64,000 bases of DNA from Rhizobium sp. EC-SD404 (GTDB taxonomy: Bacteria > Pseudomonadota > Alphaproteobacteria > Rhizobiales > Rhizobiaceae), in NCBI RefSeq assembly GCF_902498825.1, contig NZ_LR701459.1, positions 2,090,414 through 2,154,413 on the forward strand. Direction: 5' to 3'. The position numbers and the translations under genes were made by a program. Positions within the stretch are counted from its first letter, which is position 1. Every line of letters starts with the position of its first letter. Positions 46,467 through 54,824 of the stretch are shown here, one piece after another. The notes beneath the pieces are model-generated. The model was given only the letters and a program-made list of their open reading frames with translations, was not told where the DNA came from and ran no database searches.

Positions 46467-47921
46467 ATGCGAACGATTGGTCCTTCCACCTCCGCCAAAT
46501 CCGCCCGCGTCATCGGCGCGGCACTGCTGGCCGTCCTTCTCGCCGGCTGCAGCTCCGAATCCCTGAGGCTCGGCGGTCTCGACAATTTCACCACCGCCAC
46601 GGTGCCGACCCCGCAGGCAACCGTCGGGCAAGGCGGTATGGGGCAGGGTATGGCTGCGCCTCAGCAGGCAGCGGTCTCCCAGCCTTACCCAGGCGATCAG
46701 TCCAGCTCTTCCGGTCAGTATGCGCTTGCGCCGACCAGTGGCGTGCAGCGTTCGCAGCTGGCGCCGACATCGTCCGCTCCGATGGCGCCGGATACCATGA
46801 CGACCGCAACGAACCCGGTTGCCACGACGCCGGTCATGCAGCCGGCAACGGCGAGCGCCAATCGACCGCGCGGCTGGTCCACCGAAGGCGCACCACGCGT
46901 CACGGTGCAGCCGAACGAAACGCTTTTCAGCATCTCGCAGCGCTACAGTGTGCCCGTCGAGCAGATCATGCAGGCGAACGGCATCACCGATGCGTCCCAG
47001 ATCAGAAGCGGTCAGCAAATCGTGATCCCAGGCTATAGCCGCGGCGGTACGGTCGCTTCGGCGGCACCTGCGCAGCCGGCAGCTTCTGCGACGCAGCAGA
47101 CGGCTGCCGCTTCGCCGGCCGTAGACCCGCGTCTCGCTGAACGTTCACTCAACGAACAGGCATCCGCGCTGGGTGCTCCTTCCGCAGGCGGTTCGAGCTA
47201 CACCGTCAAGGCGGGTGATACTCTGAGCAAGATTTCGCGCGAGACAGGCGTCTCAGTCGCGGCATTGCGTCAGGCAAACAACATCACCGGCGACAACATT
47301 CGCCTTGGCCAGACGCTGAACCTGGGTGGAACTGCATCGCCTCAGCCGGCCACGACCGCTGTGGCCCAGGCACCGGCTCAGCAGCCACGCGTCGATCCGC
47401 AGCAGACGGCTGCCGTAACCGCTCAGCCGCAGCAGCCTGCTGCGCCACAGCAAAGCTATACGCCGCCGGCCGCCAGCGAACCTGCTGCCCGGATCGATGA
47501 AGCCGTCGGCAACGACGTCGCTGCGATCGCACCGGAAGCAACTGGCATCGGCAAGCTTCGTTGGCCGGTCCGCGGCCAGGTCGTCACAGGGTTCGGTGCC
47601 CAGGATGGCAGCGTGCGCAACGACGGCATCGACATTTCGGTGCCGGAAGGTTCCGAGATCAAGGCCGCCGAAAATGGCGTCGTGATCTATGCGGGCTCAG
47701 GGCTCAAGGAGTACGGCAACACCGTCTTGGTTCGTCACGACAGCGGGCTCGTCACAGTCTACGGCCATGCGAGCGAGCTCAAGGTCAATCGCGGCGACAA
47801 TGTCACGCGCGGTCAGGTCATCGCGGCATCGGGCATGACGGGCACTGCCAGCCAGCCGAAAGTCCACTTCGAGGTGCGTGAAAACGCCACGCCGGTCGAT
47901 CCGACCCGCTTCCTCGACTGA
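46467..47921 (+). CDS. nlpD: NlpD-like lipoprotein, amidase activator with degenerate LytM domain
   Basis: 484-residue lipoprotein: signal peptide and lipobox LLAGC, then two LysM domains (VTVQPNETLFSISQRYSVPVEQIM and YTVKAGDTLSKISRETGVSVAALRQ) that bind peptidoglycan, and a C-terminal M23/LytM domain. The zinc-peptidase pattern HxGxD is NDGID here, and HLH is KVH, so the catalytic histidines are missing, as in E. coli NlpD and EnvC. It should activate a wall amidase rather than cut the wall. ATG 46467 gives a proper signal peptide; an in-frame start at 46428 would spoil it. Confidence 0.5.
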   Translation: MRTIGPSTSAKSARVIGAALLAVLLAGCSSESLRLGGLDNFTTATVPTPQATVGQGGMGQGMAAPQQAAVSQPYPGDQSSSSGQYALAPTSGVQRSQLAPTSSAPMAPDTMTTATNPVATTPVMQPATASANRPRGWSTEGAPRVTVQPNETLFSISQRYSVPVEQIMQANGITDASQIRSGQQIVIPGYSRGGTVASAAPAQPAASATQQTAAASPAVDPRLAERSLNEQASALGAPSAGGSSYTVKAGDTLSKISRETGVSVAALRQANNITGDNIRLGQTLNLGGTASPQPATTAVAQAPAQQPRVDPQQTAAVTAQPQQPAAPQQSYTPPAASEPAARIDEAVGNDVAAIAPEATGIGKLRWPVRGQVVTGFGAQDGSVRNDGIDISVPEGSEIKAAENGVVIYAGSGLKEYGNTVLVRHDSGLVTVYGHASELKVNRGDNVTRGQVIAASGMTGTASQPKVHFEVRENATPVDPTRFLD

Positions 47922-47947
47922 CGGTTTCGACAAATGTTTCAGAGATC

Positions 47948-47977
47948 GCGGCGCCCTTGTGGCGCCGCTTTCGTTTG
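47948..47977 (+). terminator. Terminator after nlpD
   Basis: GCGGCGCC (47948-47955), loop CTTGT, GGCGCCGC (47961-47968), then TTTCGTTT. Lies 27 bases after the nlpD stop and just before the convergent DUF815 gene end. Confidence 0.5.
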
Positions 47978-47982
47978 GGCGT

Positions 47983-48870
47983 TCAGTTGCGCACGGCAGT
48001 CAGCGACTTGCCGCTGCGTCCGGCGAGGTCCTGGATGTACTGCCACGCGACGCGGCCAGACCGATCACCACGCGTCGTTGCCCATTCGAGCGATTCCCGC
48101 CTGAGCGTATCCGCATCGACATCGAGGCCGTAGTGGCGGGCATAGGATGTCACCATGGCGAGATAGTCGTCCTGGCTGCATTTGTGGAAGCCGAGCCAAA
48201 GCCCGAAGCGATCCGACAGGGATACTTTTTCCTCCACCGCCTCCGACGGGTTGATGGCCGTCGAGCGTTCGTTCTCCATCATGTCGCGCGGCAACAAATG
48301 GCGGCGGTTGGAGGTCGCGTAGAACAGCACATTCTCCGGACGTCCTTCGATCCCGCCATCGAGCGCCGCCTTCAGCGATTTGTAGTCCGTGTCGTCGTGG
48401 TCGAAGGAAAGATCGTCGCAGAACAACAGGATGCGGTAAGCGGTCTCGAGGCGCAGCAGCGCCATCAGGCGTGGCAGAAGGGCAATGTCCTCGCGGTGGA
48501 TTTCCACCAGCTTGAGCGGGGGAAGGGCGGGATCGGCGCTTGTCGTCAGCGTCGCATGCGTCGCCTTGATCAGGGATGACTTGCCCATGCCGCGGGCGCC
48601 CCAAAGCAGCACGTTGTTGGCCGCAAGCCCGTCGGCGAACCGTTGCGTGTTCTCGACGAAAATGTCGCGGACGCGATCGATGCCCTTGATGAGGCCAAGG
48701 TCGATGCGGTTCGGCTGGGGGACCGGCTTCAGCGTTCCGGTTTCACCCTCGAAGAGGAAACATTGGGCTGCGGCCAGGTCCGGTTTGGGCCACTGACGGC
48801 CGCCTCGTTCGACAGCCATGCGCAGCAAACGCACTTCCTCGATCAACTCGCTCAACACTGCCTTCGTCAT
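47983..48870 (-). CDS. AAA+ ATPase, DUF815 family
   Basis: 295 residues. Walker A GARGMGKSSLI, Walker B ILLFCDDLSF, and a sensor segment YATSNRRHLLPRD. The family is common in proteobacteria but has no settled function. The start at 48870 gives MTKAVLSELIEEVRLL, the usual N-terminus. It is divergent from yajC with 183 bases between, which should hold both promoters. Confidence 0.5.
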   Translation of the reverse strand: MTKAVLSELIEEVRLLRMAVERGGRQWPKPDLAAAQCFLFEGETGTLKPVPQPNRIDLGLIKGIDRVRDIFVENTQRFADGLAANNVLLWGARGMGKSSLIKATHATLTTSADPALPPLKLVEIHREDIALLPRLMALLRLETAYRILLFCDDLSFDHDDTDYKSLKAALDGGIEGRPENVLFYATSNRRHLLPRDMMENERSTAINPSEAVEEKVSLSDRFGLWLGFHKCSQDDYLAMVTSYARHYGLDVDADTLRRESLEWATTRGDRSGRVAWQYIQDLAGRSGKSLTAVRN

Positions 48871-49053
48871 TAGCCTTGACCCTGCCTCCGCCAACGTTGA
48901 GGGCGCGGTTAGCACGACGCGCCCTCCGGCGAAAGACGACGGCTTGGATGACGCGGCCACTTCGGTTGCATTCCAAGGCGTCGTGGCTATATTCCGCGCA
49001 CGCCAAGGGGGGCAGAAAAGCCGCCGCAACGAGTTTTCCGAAGGAGCCAATTC

Positions 49054-49377
49054 ATGTTCGTCACTCCGGCCTATGCGCAGTCCGCCGGCGGCGGCGCCGA
49101 GATCGTCATGTCGATCCTGCCGTTCATCCTGATTTTCGTCATCATGTACTTCCTCATCATCCGCCCCCAGCGCCAGCAGATGAAGAAGCGCGAGGAAATG
49201 CTCAAGGGCATCCGTCGCGGCGACCAGATCGTCACCGGTGGTGGCATCATGGCGCGCGTCACGAAAGTGATCGACGACACGGAACTGGAAGCGGAAATTG
49301 CCGAAGGCACCAAGGTGCGCATCGCGCGCGCGCTGATCGCAGACGTCCGCGTCAAGGGCGAGCCGGTCAAGGAATAG
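49054..49377 (+). CDS. yajC: Preprotein translocase subunit YajC
   Basis: 107 residues with one N-terminal helix (VMSILPFILIFVIMYFLIIRPQRQQMKKREE) and a small beta domain (GDQIVTGGGIMARVTKV). Accessory of SecDF. An AAGGAG ribosome site lies 8-13 bases upstream. Precedes secDF. Confidence 0.5.
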   Translation: MFVTPAYAQSAGGGAEIVMSILPFILIFVIMYFLIIRPQRQQMKKREEMLKGIRRGDQIVTGGGIMARVTKVIDDTELEAEIAEGTKVRIARALIADVRVKGEPVKE

Positions 49378-49428
49378 TCCTTCGCCGTAGAAAGACCATT
49401 CTGCGCTCCTAGAGGGGGCGCTTAGACC

Positions 49429-49454
49429 GCGGACCGATGGCGCCATCGGTCCGC
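49429..49454. repeat. 26-base perfect palindrome between yajC and secDF
   Basis: The 13 bases 49429-49441 (GCGGACCGATGGC) are followed immediately by their exact reverse complement. No U-run. It lies 22 bases before the secDF start and could fold in the yajC-secDF mRNA as a processing or attenuation element, or serve as a DNA site. Confidence 0.5.
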
Positions 49455-49476
49455 AATCCAATTGGAAGCACCCGTC

Positions 49477-52047
49477 ATGCTGTATTTCGCCCGCTGGAAA
49501 ACCATCCTCATCTGGCTCGTGGTTCTCGCCGGCGTCATCGTCGCGGCACCGAACCTCGTCTCGCAGGAACGGCTGGCGGCATTGCCCGATTGGCTGCCCA
49601 AGCGGCAGATGACGCTGGGGCTCGATCTGCAGGGCGGCGTCCACCTTCTGCTGGAAATCGACCGCGACGACATCGTCGAAGAACGGCTCCGCACTGCCGA
49701 AAGCGATGTCCGGCAATATCTGCGCGATGCGGGTATCGGCTACACCGGGCTTGTACGCTCGGACAATTCGGTACGCGTCCGCATTCGCGATGCCGAGCAG
49801 CTGGCAGCCGCGCGCACGGCATTGCAACCGCTGACGGCGCCGGTCAACTCCGGCCTGTTCGGCGGCGGAACGGTCAGCGAAATCTCCATCGAAGAGCCTG
49901 AAACCGGTGTCCTGAACATCGGTTTGACCGATGCCGGTATCGATTACCGCATGTCTTCCGCAGTTGCCCAGTCGGTCGAAGTGGTTCGCCGCCGTATCGA
50001 CGAACTCGGCACCACTGAGCCGACCATCCAGCGCCAGGGCTCCAACCGCGTGCTCGTCCAGGTGCCGGGCGAAGCCGATCCGCAGCGGGTCAAGGATCTG
50101 ATCGGCCAGACCGCTCGACTGTCGTTCCGCATGGTCGACACGTCCATTCCGGTTCAGGAAGCCATCGACGGGCGCCCGCCGGCCACGTCGGAAGTGCTGC
50201 CGTCCGTCGAAGGCGACCAGCCCTATCTCGTCGAAATCCGCGAGCTTGTCTCCGGCGAAAGCCTCACCGATTCCCAGGCCGGTTTCGACCAGCGCACCAA
50301 CGAGCCGATCGTGACGTTCCGCTTCGATTCGCGCGGCGCCCAGGCGTTCGGCGCGGCAACGCAGCAGAATGTCGGACGCCCCTTTGCGATCGTTCTCGAC
50401 GACCAGGTGATTTCGGCACCCGTCATCAACGAGCCGATCCTTGGCGGATCAGGCCAGATTTCCGGCAGCTTCACGCCGCAGACCGCCAACGATCTGGCCA
50501 TCCTCCTGCGCGCCGGTGCGCTGCCGGCGGATCTCACGGTCGTCGAAGAGCGTGCCGTCGGTCCAGGCCTCGGTGCCGATTCTATCTCGGCCGGCCAATT
50601 CGCATCGATGATCGGCGGCCTCCTGGTCGTCGTGTTCATGGTCATCGCCTACGGCCAGCTCGGCGTCATCGCCAACATCGCATTGGTCGCCAACGTAACT
50701 CTCATCATCGCGATCCTGACATTTCTCGGGGCGACGCTCACCTTGCCCGGCATCGCCGGTATCATTCTCACTATGGGTATGGCGGTCGATTCCAACGTCA
50801 TCATCTATGAGCGCGTCAAAGAAGAGCGCAGGCAGGGGCGCAGCCTGGTTCAGTCGCTCGACGCAGGCTTTTCACGCGCTATGGCAACGGTTCTCGATGC
50901 CAACATGACGACGCTGATCGCGGCCGTGATTCTGTTCTATCTCGGCTCCGGCCCGGTCCGCGGCTTTGCCATCACGCTAGCCATCGGTATCGTCACGACC
51001 GTCTTCACGGCTTTCACGTTGACCCGTTGGCTGATTGCGTTCTGGCTGCGTCGCGTCAAGCCGAAGGAAATGCCGAACGGCATGATCACGCTTGTGCCGC
51101 CGGATACCAAGATCGGCTTCATGCGCTGGCGCAAGGCGGCGTTTGGCTTCTCGATCGTCTCATCCATCGCCGCGATCGCCATGTTCTTCACCATGGGCCT
51201 AAACTACGGCATCGACTTCCTTGGCGGCTCGAGCATCGAAGTGCGTGCGCAATCTGGTGCCGCCGACGTCGCCGACGTTCGCGATAGGCTCGGCGGACTG
51301 CAGATCGGCGAAGTCCAGGTTCAGGAATTCGGTGCTGAAAGCGATCTCTTGATCCGGATCGGCTCCGCCGAGGACGACGTAACGACACAGGCGAACGTCG
51401 CCGCGGCGCAGCAGGAGCTCGCGGCCGATTACGAAATCCGACGTGTCGAAGTGGTCGGACCGACCGTTTCATCGGAACTGGCGCTGGCGGGCACGATCGG
51501 CGTTCTTGCTGCCATGGCGGCAATGCTGGTCTACATCTGGTTGCGGTTCGAATGGCACTTCGGGCTGGGCGCCATCGCCTCGACCATGCATGACGTGATC
51601 TTGATGATCGGGTTCTTCGTGCTCTTCGGCATCGAGTTCAATCTGACCAGTATCGCGGCCATCCTCACGATCGTCGGTTATTCGATCAACGATACCGTGG
51701 TCGTTTACGACCGCGTGCGTGAAAACCTGCGACGCTACAAGAAGATGCCGCTTGTCGAGCTCCTGGATCTGTCGATGAACCAGACGCTGTCGCGGACGGT
51801 GCTAACCGGCATCACCACGCTGTTGGCTCTGACGGCGCTCTACCTCTTCGGTGGGGAGGTCATCGCGTCGTTCACGCTCGCCATGATCATCGGTATCGTC
51901 GTCGGCACCTATTCGTCGATCTTCATCGCCGGCCCGATGCTTGTCCTCTTCAACCTTCGTCCGGGCGCGCTGTCGCTTGACGATGGCAACGAGCGGGGCA
52001 GCAGCGCAACCGAGGGTGCGATCGACCAGCGTCCTGGAACGGCTTGA
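49477..52047 (+). CDS. secDF: Fused protein translocase subunit SecDF
   Basis: 856 residues joining SecD and SecF, with 12 membrane helices. SecD part: MTLGLDLQGGVHLLLE, large periplasmic P1 domain, then GMAVDSNVIIYERVKEE. SecF part begins near MRWRKAAFGFSIV, with NYGIDFLGGSSIEV and SINDTVVVYDRVREN. It uses the proton gradient to pull exported proteins from SecYEG. Fused forms are common in alphaproteobacteria. The start MLYFARWKTIL (49477) is chosen over an in-frame ATG 15 bases earlier. Confidence 0.5.
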   Translation: MLYFARWKTILIWLVVLAGVIVAAPNLVSQERLAALPDWLPKRQMTLGLDLQGGVHLLLEIDRDDIVEERLRTAESDVRQYLRDAGIGYTGLVRSDNSVRVRIRDAEQLAAARTALQPLTAPVNSGLFGGGTVSEISIEEPETGVLNIGLTDAGIDYRMSSAVAQSVEVVRRRIDELGTTEPTIQRQGSNRVLVQVPGEADPQRVKDLIGQTARLSFRMVDTSIPVQEAIDGRPPATSEVLPSVEGDQPYLVEIRELVSGESLTDSQAGFDQRTNEPIVTFRFDSRGAQAFGAATQQNVGRPFAIVLDDQVISAPVINEPILGGSGQISGSFTPQTANDLAILLRAGALPADLTVVEERAVGPGLGADSISAGQFASMIGGLLVVVFMVIAYGQLGVIANIALVANVTLIIAILTFLGATLTLPGIAGIILTMGMAVDSNVIIYERVKEERRQGRSLVQSLDAGFSRAMATVLDANMTTLIAAVILFYLGSGPVRGFAITLAIGIVTTVFTAFTLTRWLIAFWLRRVKPKEMPNGMITLVPPDTKIGFMRWRKAAFGFSIVSSIAAIAMFFTMGLNYGIDFLGGSSIEVRAQSGAADVADVRDRLGGLQIGEVQVQEFGAESDLLIRIGSAEDDVTTQANVAAAQQELAADYEIRRVEVVGPTVSSELALAGTIGVLAAMAAMLVYIWLRFEWHFGLGAIASTMHDVILMIGFFVLFGIEFNLTSIAAILTIVGYSINDTVVVYDRVRENLRRYKKMPLVELLDLSMNQTLSRTVLTGITTLLALTALYLFGGEVIASFTLAMIIGIVVGTYSSIFIAGPMLVLFNLRPGALSLDDGNERGSSATEGAIDQRPGTA

Positions 52048-52051
52048 GTCC

Positions 52052-52438
52052 ATGGCGAAAGGCATCGTCATTCGCGAAGCACACTTTCCGGGGCGGGCGC
52101 CCATCGACGCCTATGGCGATGGGGGATTTCGGTTCGCCGATATGTCCCATCGCGGATCGCTGCTGTGCCTGCCGTCGGGCATCCACGGCTGGACGGCCGA
52201 GGAGGGCGCGGCACTCGATGTCGAGCTCTTCGAGCGGGTGCTTGCCGAAGCCGGCGACATCGAGGTTCTGCTCGTTGGGACCGGTCGCGAAATCCGGCCG
52301 CTTCCGAAAGAGCTGAAGGCCGCGTTCCGCGCCGCCGGCATGACATCTGATCCGATGAGCACGGGTGCGGCTGTGCGGACCTATAACGTGATGCTCGCCG
52401 AATCCCGTGCCGTCGCCGCCGCTTTGATCGTCGTCTGA
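52052..52438 (+). CDS. Mth938-like domain protein
   Basis: 128 residues of the DUF498/Mth938 fold (related to mitochondrial NDUFAF3). Features: GFRFADMSHRGSLLCLPSGIHGW and EVLLVGTGREIRPLP. It starts 4 bases after secDF and is followed by the NDUFAF6-like gene. In mitochondria NDUFAF3 and NDUFAF6 are both complex I assembly factors, so the pair may share that role; this is inference. Confidence 0.5.
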   Translation: MAKGIVIREAHFPGRAPIDAYGDGGFRFADMSHRGSLLCLPSGIHGWTAEEGAALDVELFERVLAEAGDIEVLLVGTGREIRPLPKELKAAFRAAGMTSDPMSTGAAVRTYNVMLAESRAVAAALIVV

Positions 52439-52444
52439 TCATCT

Positions 52445-53311
52445 ATGGATCGCGAGGCCGACGGCACGCTCGAGCAGAACGAAGCGCATTGTATCGCCGA
52501 GCTTCGCGAGCTGGACCGCGACCGTTATCTCGCCTGCCTGCTTTCACCTGCATCGGTGCGCGGCGCGCTCGCCGCGCTTTATCTGTTCAACGCCGAGATC
52601 GCGCGTGTGCGCGACCTGGTGCGTGAGCCTCTGGCCGGGGAATTGCGCCTTCAGTGGTGGCGGGATGTCATCACCGGTTCCGGCACGAGCACGGGGGCAG
52701 GCCACCCGGGTGCCGAGGCGCTCCTTGCGGCCATCGAGCGCCATCGCCTGCCGCGCAACGCCTTCGATCGGTTCATCGAAGCCCGTCTCTTCGATCTTTA
52801 CGACGACCCGATGCCGGACCGGGCGGCGTTCGAAGCCTATGCCGGCGAGACGGCGGCCACGATCATTCAGCTGGCGGCCGTGATCCTGGGCGGTGAGCAG
52901 GCGACGAGCGCGGCTGAAGCGGCGGGCCATGCAGGTGTCGCACAAGCGGTCGCTGGCGCTCTTCTCTTGCTGCCCATCCACCAGGCGCGTGGGCAGCTTG
53001 TCGTGCCGGGCGATATTCTCGCGGCCTGCGGTACGGATGCCGAATCGTTCTTGAGTGACCGGCGCCATGAGGAAGCGGTGATCGCTGCTTTGGCCGCCTA
53101 TGGGCGCGATCATCTTGAGCGCGCACGCAGCGCCGCACGGCGGATGGACAAGGATCTGTTCGCCGCGTTCCTGCCGATGGCGCTGGTGGCTCCAATCCTT
53201 GACCGTGCGGTCCGCTCCGGCATGACCATCGAAGATCTGATGCGGATACAGCCACCCCAGTGGCAACGGCAACTGCGGCTGCTGCGCGCCGCTGCCACCG
53301 GGCGCTTCTGA
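52445..53311 (+). CDS. NDUFAF6-like protein of the phytoene/squalene synthase family
   Basis: 288 residues with the trans-prenyl synthase fold (ALAALYLFNAEIARVRDLV, QWWRDVI, LLLLPIHQARGQLVVPGDIL). The Asp-rich DxxxD motifs that bind magnesium and prenyl diphosphate are not present in the expected places, which argues against carotenoid or hopanoid synthesis. This fits the NDUFAF6 branch, linked to respiratory complex I assembly. Six bases follow the Mth938 gene. Confidence 0.5.
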   Translation: MDREADGTLEQNEAHCIAELRELDRDRYLACLLSPASVRGALAALYLFNAEIARVRDLVREPLAGELRLQWWRDVITGSGTSTGAGHPGAEALLAAIERHRLPRNAFDRFIEARLFDLYDDPMPDRAAFEAYAGETAATIIQLAAVILGGEQATSAAEAAGHAGVAQAVAGALLLLPIHQARGQLVVPGDILAACGTDAESFLSDRRHEEAVIAALAAYGRDHLERARSAARRMDKDLFAAFLPMALVAPILDRAVRSGMTIEDLMRIQPPQWQRQLRLLRAAATGRF

Positions 53312-53431
53312 CGGCGTCGCACTGGCCGCGACGAAGCTGCTTGATAAAGCGCCGGTTCCTTGACAGCTTGACCGGGAGGGGGCGCCGGCTGCAAGGCTGA
53401 TCTGTGTTTACGCTCTTGGGAGGCGGTTGGA

Positions 53432-53893
53432 GTGAGTCTTGGTCTGCTCGTCGCCATCGTGATTGGCGGCATCGTGCTCGTCGTCCTGACGGTCCACCGC
53501 TCCGGCGGATCGACGCAGGCGACCATCGACGACGCCGGCGCGGCGATCATGGAGTTTGGCAAGGCCTATCCGGCTCTGCCTATTCGCGACGTCGTGCTGA
53601 CCGCCGATGGCCGTGCGGCATTTTTGCGCCTTGCCGACCAGCAGACAGGCTTCGTCCAGGCGCACGGACGCCACTCGATCGCGCGCCTGCTGCAGGGAGG
53701 CGCCGTGCTTGTGTCGGCCGGACCTGAGGCGCGCTCACTCGCCATCGATTTCAAGGAAACCACCTTCAAAGGAGGCGTCTTCGTGTTTGCAACAGCGGAG
53801 GACGCCGCCGAAGTGTCGCTTTGGCTGATCGGCGCGCTGATCGCTGCAAGGGATGAAGACCGGCCGCCGCGCGAAGAGAATGGCGATGCCTGA
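53432..53893 (+). CDS. Hypothetical membrane-anchored protein
   Basis: 153 residues with an N-terminal helix (GLLVAIVIGGIVLVVLTV) and a soluble domain (FGKAYPALPIRDVVLTADGRAAFLRL...). GTG start with GGGAGG 8 bases upstream. It overlaps the sterol desaturase-like gene, so they are likely co-translated. No family recognised. Confidence 0.5.
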   Translation: MSLGLLVAIVIGGIVLVVLTVHRSGGSTQATIDDAGAAIMEFGKAYPALPIRDVVLTADGRAAFLRLADQQTGFVQAHGRHSIARLLQGGAVLVSAGPEARSLAIDFKETTFKGGVFVFATAEDAAEVSLWLIGALIAARDEDRPPREENGDA

Positions 53894-54824
53894 GTTTCCC
53901 GAGGTCACCCAGCTGGCGATTCCGCTGTTCATTGCAGCGATGCTTATCGAAATCGTGCTCATCCGGCGGTTCAAAAGGCGCGGTGACTTCGAGACGCGCG
54001 ATACGCTGGCGAGCCTTATTCTTGGCACCGGCAATGTCGTTTCCGGCCTGTTGCTCGGCTTCGTCTCGTTCGGCGTTCTTATCTGGGCGTGGGACTACCG
54101 CATCTTCGATTTCGGGACGTCCTGGTGGGCAATCGCGCTCTGCTTCGTGCTCGATGATCTACGCTACTACTGGTATCACCGCATCGCCCATCGCTCGCGC
54201 TGGGTCTGGGCGGAGCACGTGATCCACCATTCCTCGCAGCACTACAATCTTTCCACCGCGCTTCGCCAAAGCTGGACCGGAACCTTCACGGGAATGTTCA
54301 TCCTGCGGCTGCCGCTAGTGCTGATCGGCTTCCATCCGCTCGTTATCCTGTTCGTCGGCGGGCTCAATCTCGTCTATCAGTTCTGGATCCATACCGAGAC
54401 GATTGGAAAGATGTGGCGGCCGATCGAATGGATTTTCAATACGCCCTCGCACCACCGCGTGCATCACGCTACCAATCCGCGCTATCTGGACGCCAATTAC
54501 GCTGGCTGCCTCATCATCTGGGATCGCATGTTCGGGACATTCGTGCCCGAACTGGATAGCGACCAGCCGCGCTATGGCATCGTGCGCAATGTTGGCACCT
54601 TCAATCCGATCCGGCTCGCATTTCACGAATGGATCGACATGTTTCAAGACGCGGCACGCCCGGGACTGACGATGCGCCAGCGGCTCGGATACCTGTTCGC
54701 GCCGCCTGGGTGGAGCCACGACGGGTCGCGCCAGGGGTCGCTTGAACTCAAGGAAGACTATGTGCGCCAGAATCCCGATCAGATCGGAACGCCCGGCTTG
54801 CCTGGGCAGGGCGTAGCCCCGTGA
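53880..54824 (+). CDS. Sterol desaturase/fatty acid hydroxylase family protein
   Basis: 314-residue membrane di-iron enzyme. All histidine boxes are present: YHRIAHRS (HxxxH), HVIHHSSQHYN (HxxHH) and HHRVHH, set among membrane helices. Bacterial members hydroxylate or desaturate fatty acids, carotenoids or hopanoids; the substrate is unknown. ATG 53880 or 53886 fits; the longer frame from 53853 overlaps the preceding gene more. Overlaps the next gene by 4 bases. Confidence 0.5.
   Translation: MAMPEFPEVTQLAIPLFIAAMLIEIVLIRRFKRRGDFETRDTLASLILGTGNVVSGLLLGFVSFGVLIWAWDYRIFDFGTSWWAIALCFVLDDLRYYWYHRIAHRSRWVWAEHVIHHSSQHYNLSTALRQSWTGTFTGMFILRLPLVLIGFHPLVILFVGGLNLVYQFWIHTETIGKMWRPIEWIFNTPSHHRVHHATNPRYLDANYAGCLIIWDRMFGTFVPELDSDQPRYGIVRNVGTFNPIRLAFHEWIDMFQDAARPGLTMRQRLGYLFAPPGWSHDGSRQGSLELKEDYVRQNPDQIGTPGLPGQGVAP

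Noticed and set aside
52445..53311. Phytoene synthase for carotenoids
   Set aside because: Asp-rich catalytic motifs are absent and no other carotenoid gene lies nearby.
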